Under the pieces are notes generated by a model, which saw only the letters and a list, made by a program, of their open reading frames with translations, had not been told where the DNA came from and ran no database searches. Positions 48,650-58,620 of a stretch of 64,000 bases of DNA are shown here, piece after piece. Both the position numbers and the translations under genes were made by a program. The stretch is taken from contig NC_030851.1 in NCBI RefSeq assembly GCF_000208745.1, positions 32,574,281-32,638,280 on the forward strand, written 5' to 3'. The stretch's first letter is position 1. The number at the start of each line of letters is the position of its first letter. The DNA comes from Theobroma cacao. Its lineage: Eukaryota > Streptophyta > Magnoliopsida > Malvales > Malvaceae.

Positions 48650-49815
48650 CATCATAATGCAATAGTGCATGAAGCCATAGCAATCACATATCACAACATA
48701 AAACCATTGAGCAAAAGCTTGTTCCCAAGGCACTTGTTTTTATGAAAAACTTGATAATTCATTCAAATGTGTGGCAAATACATTATATTTTCCAAAACAA
48801 GTTTTGAAGGCAGTTCATTCACCGGTATATTGTTGAGCCTTTAGCTGACTTTAATTCCCCTAATGATCCAATTGGGGTGATGGGGCTTCGTTAGAACCTA
48901 CCGTCAAATTAACATTACCATAATGTTAATTCATACTTATAAACCCTAAAAGCTATCCCTTAACAAGCTTTCAATTGCCACTTTAAATGGCTATCTATGT
49001 TCACTATCTTAATCACTATAAAATAAATGAACATCCTCAAAAATAAAACAACTCATAGTCCTAATTACTAGCCATTATCTATAGCTAAAAACAAAGCTTA
49101 GTTCATCAATCACCCTAGGGTTTTTTTGTAGTTGAATTCTCTTCTAATAGCTTCCAAACAAATGGAGTAATTCTCTCTTTCTCTCTCTAGAATGCCCAAC
49201 TAGTGAGAGAAAGTATGGAAATAAGATTTATCAAGGGTTTTGAAGTGAGAGAGTGAAAGAATACAAGGGTTCTAGTCAAAAGGGCATAAAAGTATGAAAA
49301 TTAAAGCTAGAGAGAGAAAATTATGTAAGCTCCATATCAAGCTTCCATGGAAGTTGGAAGTAACGTGAATTAAGAGGAGAAGAAGAAGAAGAGGAAGAGT
49401 TGCTGGAAGGAGAAGATATTTATAGCTCAAATTTATCCATTCCCTTGAAATTACCAAATTACCCCTCCACAAATTAGTTTATTCTCCTCCAATCTTTTAT
49501 GCACTCTTTTTGTTCTTTTGACACTGGGACAAGGTCCATAATGGTCTAGAAATGCTCAAGTTCATGAAAACTTAAAAATTCTAACCCAAAGTGAAAAATG
49601 ACCATTTTGCCTTTGTTGTGAAAATTATTGAAACTTCTAGTTTTCTTCGTGTTTTCATCATTACACATCATTTATGCGGTCTTATGCCTATTTAAACCTT
49701 AAAATATAATAAAAATTTCTTCTGAGAGCTTATTAGAGAAAATGACGAAACTACCCCTAACTTGTGTTATTGTGTCTATGCCTAGTTACAAGCCTATAAA
49801 GGTTCAGGTCTCACA

Positions 49816-50040
49816 AATTCTTCTAGCCAGTAAAATAGAACTCTTATTAATGAAGTATTCTTTATGGTAAAGTAATCATCACCCCAACAGGTCAATAAGC
49901 CCCTAGTCGATTCTATCAAATCTGAAGATAACCACTTAACTTTTTGATTTCCCCATATTTGCTCTACAAACCTTTGTTGAACAGCTCTCATTTTAATTTC
50001 TTGAAGTAGTAAAAATTTTGGCTAATTTTTTATAACAAGA
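49816..50040 (-). pseudogene. LINE endonuclease relic, N-terminal part
   Basis: The minus strand reads MRAVQQRFVEQIWGNQKVKW, LSSDLIESTRGLLTCWGDDY and FTIKNTSLIRV up to the AATTC target site of the solo LTR. GGLLTCWD is the normal L1 motif; here the Gly-Gly is Arg-Gly. The part continues at 47165. Confidence 0.82.
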
Positions 50041-51085
50041 AACATACTGCATGACGCTTCTCTATTCTCCCTAATCCCCTAGTATTCCAAGAAACACAAA
50101 GCATCAGAAAGAAAATCACCAAAGTCAGAAGAACAAACCTTAAGAGGCGTGTTTGCCTCCCTCTAGTTGCTAGTCAATTTCCATATTCAAAAAGGACATA
50201 ACCATGGTTTAGCTATCATGGTAAAAAACAAGTCCTAACCAACCACCCATAGCAAGAGTGTTCTCAGCTTTTTTCATTAAGACCAGATTACGGTGAACAA
50301 TCTTACTATCTGAGATAGAACTTTTCGAGAACCTAGAGACCACGTAGTTCGAACCCTTCAATAACTCCGTAATGTTGCGTCTGGTTCGCTTCCTCTGTTG
50401 GCTCACTACTATAAGGCTTGGCTCTTATGCTTTCTTCGAATCAACAACCACATCAAACAAATTCCCTGAGCCAATATCATTCCCCAACATGTCAAGAACA
50501 TGTTGCCCATTATAATTGGCTTTGTTGCCTATATTTTCCTCTGTTTGCAAATTGTCTAAATGAGGATTATTACATAGTGATGGCACCGGGTTCTGTTGAT
50601 CATTATCTATAAGACCAATGACTTCCCTTGCCTATTAGGTAGGCTTCACAAACATGACATTAATAGATCCACCTTTCAAAATTTCATGAAAAAGTTTGTT
50701 ATTACCTAGATCCTCATTAAATCGACAAGCCTTGAGTATTAAGGCCTGCTAGTCCTCTTCAAAAATTAAGTCCATTCCTTTTTCACCATTGAGTTTTTGG
50801 ATTTAGATAAGAAGGCTTAGAAATAAAGGGTTAGTGGGGCATGACCTGCATGAACTTTGGGCCTTGGAGTAAGAACCCATTTGAGTAGACCTTTTAAGCA
50901 TGGTAATAGGCCTAAAAATCTCACCTTAAGTCCCTTTGTTGCTTTTTGTCCAGTATTTTCCACTAACAACAGCTTTCCTTTATTCATGCCCAATTGTCAG
51001 CATTTTTCCACGTGTTACCCTTTGATTCCAATACCTTACCCACTACCTAGATAGATTCAAATTTCAAAGGCCTAATGTTCAAAGA
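50041..51085 (-). other. LINE middle section, decayed
   Basis: This lies between the ORF1-like domain and the endonuclease of the same LINE. No long frame survives. It is expected to hold the ORF1 tail and the start of the endonuclease ORF. The short frames here show no recognisable domain. Confidence 0.6.
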
Positions 51086-51835
51086 TCAAACTACCCCACT
51101 TGTTGCTTTGTCATAGCATTCATCTGCCATCACATCAACACTTTCGATACCATTTTTTCGACCAAACTCCAAGCCGTTCGAGAACATTTCATTGCCCACA
51201 TATTTTTCAACCTGCACTTGAATGTTAATAGGTTTCCCATTGACTAACAAGTTCATAGATTCAAGAAAAATCACGTTAATATCAACATTAATAAGGATTC
51301 TAGCATAATCAAACCGTTCCAAGCCAAAAGTAGCCTTATCCACTTTGATGAATTTGCCCCAAAGTTCCCTCATCTTCATAAAAAGAAAAATGCTAGATAT
51401 TGAGAGGAACGTTGAACAACCAAACCCAACAAGGTTTTTTGTCTTGTAAAGAGGGTGGATCATTTCAAACCATAATGAAAACAACTCAAGATAATTTTCC
51501 AATAAACACTCCATATCCCCTGTTTTATCAAAGGTAATAAGAACCTTTAAGCCCCCCATAGGTCTAATGAGAACATCAATTCCTTCACAAGAGCATCCGG
51601 AATGAGCAACAAAGAGTTCCATGGTGTTTCTCAACATGCCAATTGCGTTTCGTCTTAGCCATTTGAGGTTAGATTCAAGCAATAAGAGTGTGATCTCACT
51701 GTTTCCAACCATGCTGACTTTCCCACCCCTTGGGTTCCGGGTAGTGATAGAGGAGTTGCTCACAAAATTTGTATCTCACAATTGTGCAAGATTTCCCAAG
51801 CTGAGTGCCTTTTTGTAAGATCTGAAAGTGGTAGC
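51086..51835 (-). pseudogene. LINE ORF1-like (DUF4283-type) relic
   Basis: The minus strand begins FRSYKKALSLGNLAQL, then a stop (near 51784), then an open stretch of 225 codons containing RPMGGLKVLITFD, LWGKFIKVDKATFGLERFDY, ARILINVD and LVNGKPINIQVQVE. These are hallmarks of the nucleic-acid-binding N-terminal protein of plant L1 elements (DUF4283 region). A frame change near 51400 is likely, since the segment before it fits the family less well. It marks the 5' end of the LINE. Confidence 0.8.
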
Positions 51836-51870
51836 TACCTTTGGTGTAGAATCAAATAAATATTAATTGG

Positions 51871-54080
51871 CTTTATAAGAATTATTGAAGTAATCAATTT
51901 CTACTATAATGTCTTCAAGGAAAGTATCTCAATTCTTTTGTGACCCAAAAAAAAAAAACTTATTAAAAAATTAAAGTATTGAAAATACAATGAAAAAATA
52001 CCAAAACATATATATATATAATGTGTGTTTGTAGTCCAGTAATATTGTAAAATACAACTATAAAACGCAAAGACAATAGCAAACAAAATAATGTAGTACA
52101 CATTGATTAACATTTTCTTAAGCATCAAAAGATCTTAATTGCAAACCTTTATTTCCAAACCAAATGCATGAAAAACAAAACATTATTAAAGTAATTAACT
52201 AATAGCTAAAACTCACCTGATTAATGACATATTCAACTCAATTTTACTTCACATGAGAACAAAGTAAAAAATCAATGAGAAAAACATAACTAGGGTAACA
52301 AACAAAATAATGAAAATTATACAAAAAATGTAATAATTTTTTTCCACAAATGTAAGAAAATAATAAACAGTACATTATTGGCAATGATGTAAAAAAAAAA
52401 AACACATGCCTCAATACTTGAATTTTTTTTGTTTAAACTAGCAAAAACATCAATAGATCAAACTAAAAAATGCATATTCACAGTTATTTTTCAATTTAAT
52501 TTCAACATTATATTATTTACAATAATATAAAGAAAAGCACATGGCTGTTTAAACTAACTAAATAAATAAATTAGTTAACATTTGAATAAGTTTAACTAAA
52601 TAAACAAATTAGTTATTTACAACAATGTGAAGAAAAGAACCTGGTTGTTTACTTAATATTATTGAATATCAACAAGTGATTAATCACATATTTCCACTAC
52701 TCTTGATAGTATAGAATTGTTTGAAAGATTCATATATAAGTTAAAACATAGTCTAAGTTGTCAATAGGTCATTAACTCATATGTCAGCTTTGATTTTTGG
52801 CTTCATTTAGGATGAATTTAAAGTCAAATTTCACATTTTGAATCTTAATCTTAGACTTTTTTGAAGAAGAAGCATCAACTGAGCAACAATAAAAGACTAT
52901 ATGTAATGGAATGATGAGCAATTTAGCCCATAGTTAGTTAACTACTTGCTTGTTAAAGAGTTGACACTTTCAAGGGTTCAAAATTCAAGCCCCTAAACAA
53001 CATCAAGCTATAACATGTATTATTACTACTTCCTTTTAATTATAGGTATAGATAAGAGTAAAGGTGGTTAAAATTTACCTAGCTTTGTATGTATGACTAG
53101 TACCATTACGTGCTCTTTAAAAAAACACACACACAAAAAAAAAACAATATAAAAATTTAAAGGAATTCATCCAGCAACAATTTGAAAAGAAGTAGAACAC
53201 TAACTACCTTTATGAACACAATGTTGTGAATGCAATAATAGGACAACCAAACCATAAAACACTAAAAATCTAATCTTTAATAACACAAACCCTAAACCCT
53301 AAACACAATAAAACTAATCCACCAATAATTTGATTTATAGCATTGAGTGAATGCAATAACAACATGACCACTAGATGCCAAGAGAGTGGCCTAAAACAGA
53401 GTTATTCTAAACAAAATTAGAGGGACATCATCAAATAGACAAATTGAGGAAAAACCTGAGTATGAAAAAAGAACAAAAAGGAATTGCTCAAATAAAAAAT
53501 AAAATGTAGACAATAGAGAAAGGGGGAAATTAAAAATAGAAACAAATTACACTGATAAAGGACATTAAAATAATGAGTGAAATTTCAATTCAACATGGCA
53601 TCTTCTTGAAACGAAACCTATAATTTCAAAACCTATACTTTCCAAACCTAGTCCATAAAACACAACACATCACCAAACTAATACAATAACAGCTAAATTT
53701 CAAATGCACAATTAAAATCAAAATACAAACAATAGAGAATGTAAGGAGACTCAGAGCGAAGCAACTACCTCCACCCAAAAAGCATAGCAATAACGGAGAG
53801 CCTGGAATAAACAAAACCACAGTAATCTAACAAAAAAGAAAAATAGGGAAACCCAAGCAGACAATGCAAGAAAACAGGGAAAACTGAGTAGAGAAGGGAA
53901 AAATCAAAGAATCGAAGGCAAGATCAAATCAATTCCGCTGAAGCACACAATACCGAGAAACAGAACAAATGATAAACCTGGAGAAGACAACACGACATCG
54001 AGTGGACAAAAACAACAAGGCACCCATTTTTAGAGCACACACATTTCACTCTGTACAAAGAAGCTAGTTAAATACACTTC
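51871..54080. repeat. Non-coding flank; direct repeat partner of 35.6-37.9 kb
   Basis: No gene is seen. Blocks at 52449-52544 and 53253-53370 match blocks on the other side of the LINE in the same order and orientation. Inside, the module ATTAGTT...TTTACAA(T/C)AATGT(G/A)AAGAAAAG is itself repeated (about 52510 and 52610). The last 400 bp (53690-54080) are purine-rich and less AT-rich, but I cannot assign a gene. Two telomere-type CCCTAAA words occur at about 53290. Confidence 0.5.
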
Positions 54081-54549
54081 CTGATGAGAGAAACTAATAG
54101 GTTCCTTGCTAGAAGCATTGAACACGCTCATGTACTCTCCTTTCCATCACTTGACTCTTAGTTTTTTCTCTACCTTGCTTCTTTTTGACTCAAAAGTACT
54201 TTCTTACGCACTAATGAAATTTGTCCATTTGTGTCCCTCAAAGAAATCAAAAGACAAGATCAAATGTGAATGCTGAAAGGTTCCCTAATGTTTTAGTACT
54301 TAGCTTATAGTTCTCACCATGTTGGCCACATGGCAGCTATAGAAAACCAAAACATGGGACTCAAAGAAATAATGAATGTGGCCAAATGTGAGAGTTTTAT
54401 TGGTCAAAAGATCCCTCCAATATTTGTACTCTTTAATTTTGTTCAATTTACTCACTATACTCAAAATCGAAGCAATTTAGTCCCTTGATTTTAGGTATTG
54501 CATCAATTTTGTTCCTCCCCATAACGGCATCTAATTTTATCGTTAAAGG

Positions 54550-54727
54550 ATGACGTCAACGCTAATGTGCGACATTTTGATGACGTGACATGCCACGTGG
54601 CACACAGTGATGACATGACATGCCACGTGGCATCGAGTGATGACATGGTAATGCCACACGACACTATACGATGACGTGACAGTGTTGATGTGGCATTGAC
54701 ATGCTGACATGGCAGTGCCACGTGGCA
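54550..54727. promoter_or_regulatory. G-box / TGACGT cluster in the left TIR
   Basis: Perfect 12-bp palindromes TGCCACGTGGCA lie at 54591-54602, 54621-54632 and 54716-54727. TGACGTC and TGACGTG words lie among them (54551, 54580, 54672). CACGTG cores are targets of plant bZIP and bHLH factors and TGACG of TGA-type bZIPs. Binding is inferred; the words are seen. Confidence 0.8.
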
Positions 54728-54931
54728 AATCAAAAAATTTTCAAAAAAAAAATTCTATCACGTCATAGGGACTAAATTGAACAAAAATATATAGTACAAA
54801 GACTAAATTGAACAAAATTGAGATGTTGAGGGACTAAATTGAAAAAAATATTTAAAAAATACAAATCTTTAAGTAGATTATTGATATGCTTATTAATAAA
54901 CTAAATATTTAAGTGTAAAAGATATATGATG

Positions 54932-54976
<45 letters not shown>

Positions 54977-56614
54977 TTACTTGATTATTTGATTCTAGAA
55001 TATGTAAATTAATTTATATTTTTTTCAAAAATTAAGTTTGAATACTTTTTCTTATGAAAAAAATTTTGAAAAAAATTTCATACTTGAAGTCAAATTTAGA
55101 TGAATAACTTATGTTACATTAACATAAAATAATATATTTTTTAACACTATAAATTTGAATGTATAAATTTTTTTACTTGATTATTTGATTCTAGAATATG
55201 TAAATTAATTTATCTTTTTTACAAAAATTAAGTTTGAATTCTCTTTCTATAAAAAAAATTTTGAAAAAATTTCATACCTAAAGTCAAATTTAAATGAATA
55301 ACTTGCATTACGTTAAAATAAAATAATATAAAATGACTAAATATGTTGATTTAGTTATAACTTTCGCAATTTACTAATACACATTCTTTTAAAATTATTG
55401 AACTCTTACCCAATCTACCTTTTATTTAAATTTACTCAAATTAGCAAAATATGTTGATTTAGTTACAACTTTCACAATTTACAAATACACATTTTTTGCA
55501 ATTATTCAACTCTTACCCAATTTTCTTTTTATTTAAATTTACTCAAAATTTCTTACTAAACGATTTTATTTAAATTCAAATACCACAATCAAATTCTGCT
55601 AAATTTAAATTTAAACTATTAATTTGGATCTATAAAAAATTTGTTAATAAAATAAAATGGTACAAATGTTTATAGTTATATTTAATTTTATCAACCATAA
55701 ATGTAGTCTTTAATCTAAGAAATTTCAACTTAAAAAATATAACTTGAAATATTAAACAACATAAAAACATAAAAAATAGATAAAAAATTGGAAGGGTGGA
55801 GTTCAGGTTCTATGGTTGTAATAAGAGATTTGTCATGTCCAAATTAAGTAAGTCAAAATGAAAAATTATTTTTATAATCATCGCTAGCTCCATATCTCTA
55901 TTCTTCATTTAAAAAAAAAAAAAACTAAATCAACATATTTTGCTAAGTTGACTTTAGCTCAAGTTAAAAACTAAGTTAAATAAATTTCAAATTTTTATAC
56001 TATAATAAATAGAAGAAAAAAGAATTTATTTAGTCATTTTATATTATTTTATGTTAATGTAATATAAGTTATTCATCTAAATTTGATTTCAGATATGAAT
56101 TTTTTTAAAAAAATTTTTTATAGAAGGAGTATTCAAACTTAATTTTTGTAAAAAATATAAATTAATTTCATATTCTACAATCAAATAATCAAGTAAGAAA
56201 ATATTTATACATTTAAATTTATAGTGTTAAAAAATATATTGTTTTATGTTAAAGTAATGTAAGTTATTCATCTAAATTTGACTTCCGTATGAAATTTTTT
56301 TCAATTTTTTTTTTTATAAAATGAGTATTCAAACTTAATTTTTTTAAAAAATATAAATTAATTTACATATTCTAGAATCAAATAATCAAGTAAGAAACTA
56401 TTTATATATATATATATATATTAACATCATAAATCTTTTACACTTAAATATTTAGCTTATTAATAAGCATATCAATAATCAACTTAAAGCTTTATATTTT
56501 TCAAATATTTTTAAAATTTAATTCTTCAACATCTCAATTGTGTTCAATTCAATCCCTGTACTATCTATTTTTGTTCAATTTAATCCCTATGACATGACAG
56601 AATTTTTTTTAATC

Positions 56615-56731
56615 TGCCACGTGGCACTGCCATGTCAGTATGCCAATGCCATATCAACACTACCATGTCATCGTATAGTGCCACATGGCATTATACGTCA
56701 TCAAAATGTGACAAGTCATCGCTGACGTCAG
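56615..56731. promoter_or_regulatory. G-box / TGACGT cluster in the right TIR
   Basis: The mirror of the left cluster keeps one perfect TGCCACGTGGCA (56615-56626), a decayed GCCACATGGC, and CTGACGTCAGC near 56720. The two clusters lie about 1.9 kb apart in inverted orientation. Confidence 0.75.
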
Positions 56732-56889
56732 CCTTTAATGGCAAAATTAGATGTCGTTAGATGGAGGGGCTAAATTGACGCAATTCTCAAAATAAAAGGA
56801 TTAAATTGCTTCGATTTTGAGTACATAGATTAAATTGAATAAAATTGAAGAGTAGAGAGATTAGAGGAGTCTTTTGACTGAGTTTTATT

Positions 56890-57990
56890 AGAGCTTCCTT
56901 TTAATTATAGGTATTGATTTTCATCGAAATTGAACAAAAAAAAAATAATATATATATATATATATATATTGCATCATTACAAATGTAAAAAAAAAATAAA
57001 GATATAATTATAATAAAATAATAGGATATAATATGTAAATAAAATAAGAAGATTTTATAATTAATTAATTTGTTGATATGGGATCTACTAAAGCTTAGGA
57101 AAATTTTAAAACAACAAAAAGTAGATATGTATAAGTAAAAAAGTCATTTTCTACCACACCCATTGCTTTCTGTATTCCAAACAAGTTATAAAACACAACA
57201 AAAAATAAAAAAAAAAATCAATAGAGACAAAAAATTTTATTAAAAGAAGGCCAAAGAAATATAGAGGTATTGGAACCATGTTTTTCTTTCAAAACTCAAA
57301 AATATTCAATTGAGTAATTGCATACTTTATATTTTGATAGTTTGTGATCTTTATAGAGTATTTATTAACTGTTTGGAATTTTTTATATCGATAAAATAAT
57401 TTTGTGTATGTAAATAAATAATCGAAGAATATTTTGAGAAAAGTATATATCAATTTTGAAGGGAGATTCTTGACTGAATGACTATTTGGTTATATAAATA
57501 GAGAATAATATATTATATAGTATTGATAATTAAAAAATTATATAATATTTACAGAACAAGGTCTTAATCTCCAATTTAAATTGTTTTAATCCAAATTATA
57601 AAAATTTAAATTCAATATAACTGAAAATCTAATAATCTAACTTGAACATGTCTTGCATGCTTGACTGTCCCCACTATATCTGTATATACCCTTTCTTGAA
57701 GATTCAACCAGGAAGGGAAAAAAATATTTATTGAATGTTGACGATTTTTGACATTTTGGAGTGGGGTAATAATAACGACCCAGCACCTTAACAGCTTTCG
57801 CAGCAAATGGGTTATAACTTTCAACGCAATAATTAAAAAAAAATTAAAAAGATAATAATGTGAATGGGATGGCACATTGTTTTACAGTTGGATTGTTTGA
57901 CCAATTGATTTCTTGTCGGTATTAAGTTATTCAAACTGATTTTTCACGGAAACTGCTGAAAAAGACCCATGATTTTTTTCTCACAAATCA
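56890..57990. other. AT-rich stretch, no gene seen
   Basis: This stretch has a (TA)n run near 56948-56970 and scattered A/T tracts. No frame shows a domain. The phrase CTTCCTTTTAATTATAGGTAT just right of the foldback element also occurs near 53030, so the element may have landed in an older dispersed repeat. Confidence 0.55.
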
Positions 57991-58004
57991 TCCATTACAC
58001 ACTA

Positions 58005-58620
58005 AGATAGTATTTGGTGTGAGAAAAATAGAAATACATTTTTTATAATTTATCTAATTAAATTATATTATAATATTTATTTTATAATAAATCAAGGCAA
58101 CGTAAGATTGTAATATAATCAGATTGTATTGAATTTTATAATGTTATTAAAGATATTTTTCTCTTTGTTGTTTTAATGTTATAATTTTTTTTTATATAGA
58201 TTTTGAAAATATCTTTTTATTATTCTTAGTAGTTGTGGTGTCTATCAATAAAATTTATATTAGTTTTTAAATAAAAAAATTAAAATAAGATATATAATAT
58301 GAAAAATTATATTAAGAAATAAAAATAAAAATAAAAATAAAATATATAACATTAAAAATATATTTAAAAATGATATTATATAAAAATTAATAATAAAAAA
58401 TATAAATATGTTAAACTTGTATTTTAATAAATAACAATAATTTTGAAAATTGACATTATATTTTCAATAAAATACTTGTAAACCAAACACTGTAATATTA
58501 TCTTTTTTATATTTTAATCATTACTTTACTTATATATCAAACACTATAATATTATATTTTTTATAATTATATTACATTATAAAATATCCAACTTTTTATT
58601 GAAGTATTATTCATAAGCAT
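58005..58620. repeat. AT-rich MITE-like region with TTTGGTGT/CAAACACT ends
   Basis: The left side reads AGTATTTGGTGTGAGAAAAA. Toward the right, ACCAAACACTGTAATATTAT (58485) and ATCAAACACTATAATATTAT (58548) repeat, reverse complements in the TTTGGTGT/AAACAC part. The interior is nearly pure A/T. This looks like one or two small non-autonomous elements; borders are uncertain. Confidence 0.35.

Larger units (their letters stand above)
47166..49815 (-). mobile_element. Solo LTR splitting the LINE endonuclease (2650 bp), TSD AATTC
   Basis: Exact 5-bp duplications AATTC lie at 47161-47165 and 49816-49820. Plus-strand ends are TGTCACGACC...TCTCACA. On the minus strand a TATA box (GAGCTATAAATATC, 49424-49417) precedes a leader-like CT-rich stretch, so the LTR points the same way as the LINE. 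It shares TGTCACGACC and a GTGAGT(A/T)(T)ATA...CTAGTGAGTGAAC-type phrase with the LTR at 41372, hinting at related families. It also contains palindromic GCTGCAGC words, a 38-40 bp minisatellite and a CA/TA microsatellite. Confidence 0.9.
37953..51870 (-). mobile_element. L1-type LINE, minus strand, split by three solo LTRs
   Basis: On the minus strand the parts appear in L1 order: ORF1-like (51835-51086), endonuclease (about 50040-46700), reverse transcriptase (about 46600-44396), zinc-ribbon and RNase H (41371-40100), 3' UTR and a short poly(A) (nine T on the plus strand at 37953-37961). Three LTRs interrupt it. Removing them (1443, 3019 and 2650 bp) leaves about 6.8 kb, normal for a complete plant L1. 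Every coding part has stops or frame changes. No clear target duplication of the LINE itself was found. Confidence 0.88.
54402..56879. mobile_element. Mutator-like foldback element with long TIRs, TSD GAGTTTTATT
   Basis: The element is 2478 bp and flanked by identical 10-bp duplications GAGTTTTATT (54392-54401 and 56880-56889). Terminal bases are GGTCAAAAGATCCCTC on the left and, reversed, AGTCAAAAGACTCCTC on the right. The inverted repeats extend inward for around 900 bp or more, through the words ACTCAAAATCGAAGCAATTT, the G-box cluster, AAATATTTAAGTGTAAAAGA and TTGATTATTTGATTCTAGAA. The 9-11 bp duplication and long TIRs indicate a non-autonomous Mutator-like element. There is no transposase. 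Inner modules of about 180 bp are duplicated within the arms. Confidence 0.92.

Noticed and set aside
48072..48745. His/Thr-rich frames of 70-197 codons
   Set aside because: Products of the minisatellite and CA repeat inside a solo LTR.
53288..53305. Interstitial telomere repeat
   Set aside because: Only two CCCTAAA units; too short to mean more than chance or a telobox-like word.
54503..54733. Minus-strand frames over the G-box cluster
   Set aside because: Repeat-driven peptides (CHVAC words) inside a transposon TIR; no domain.
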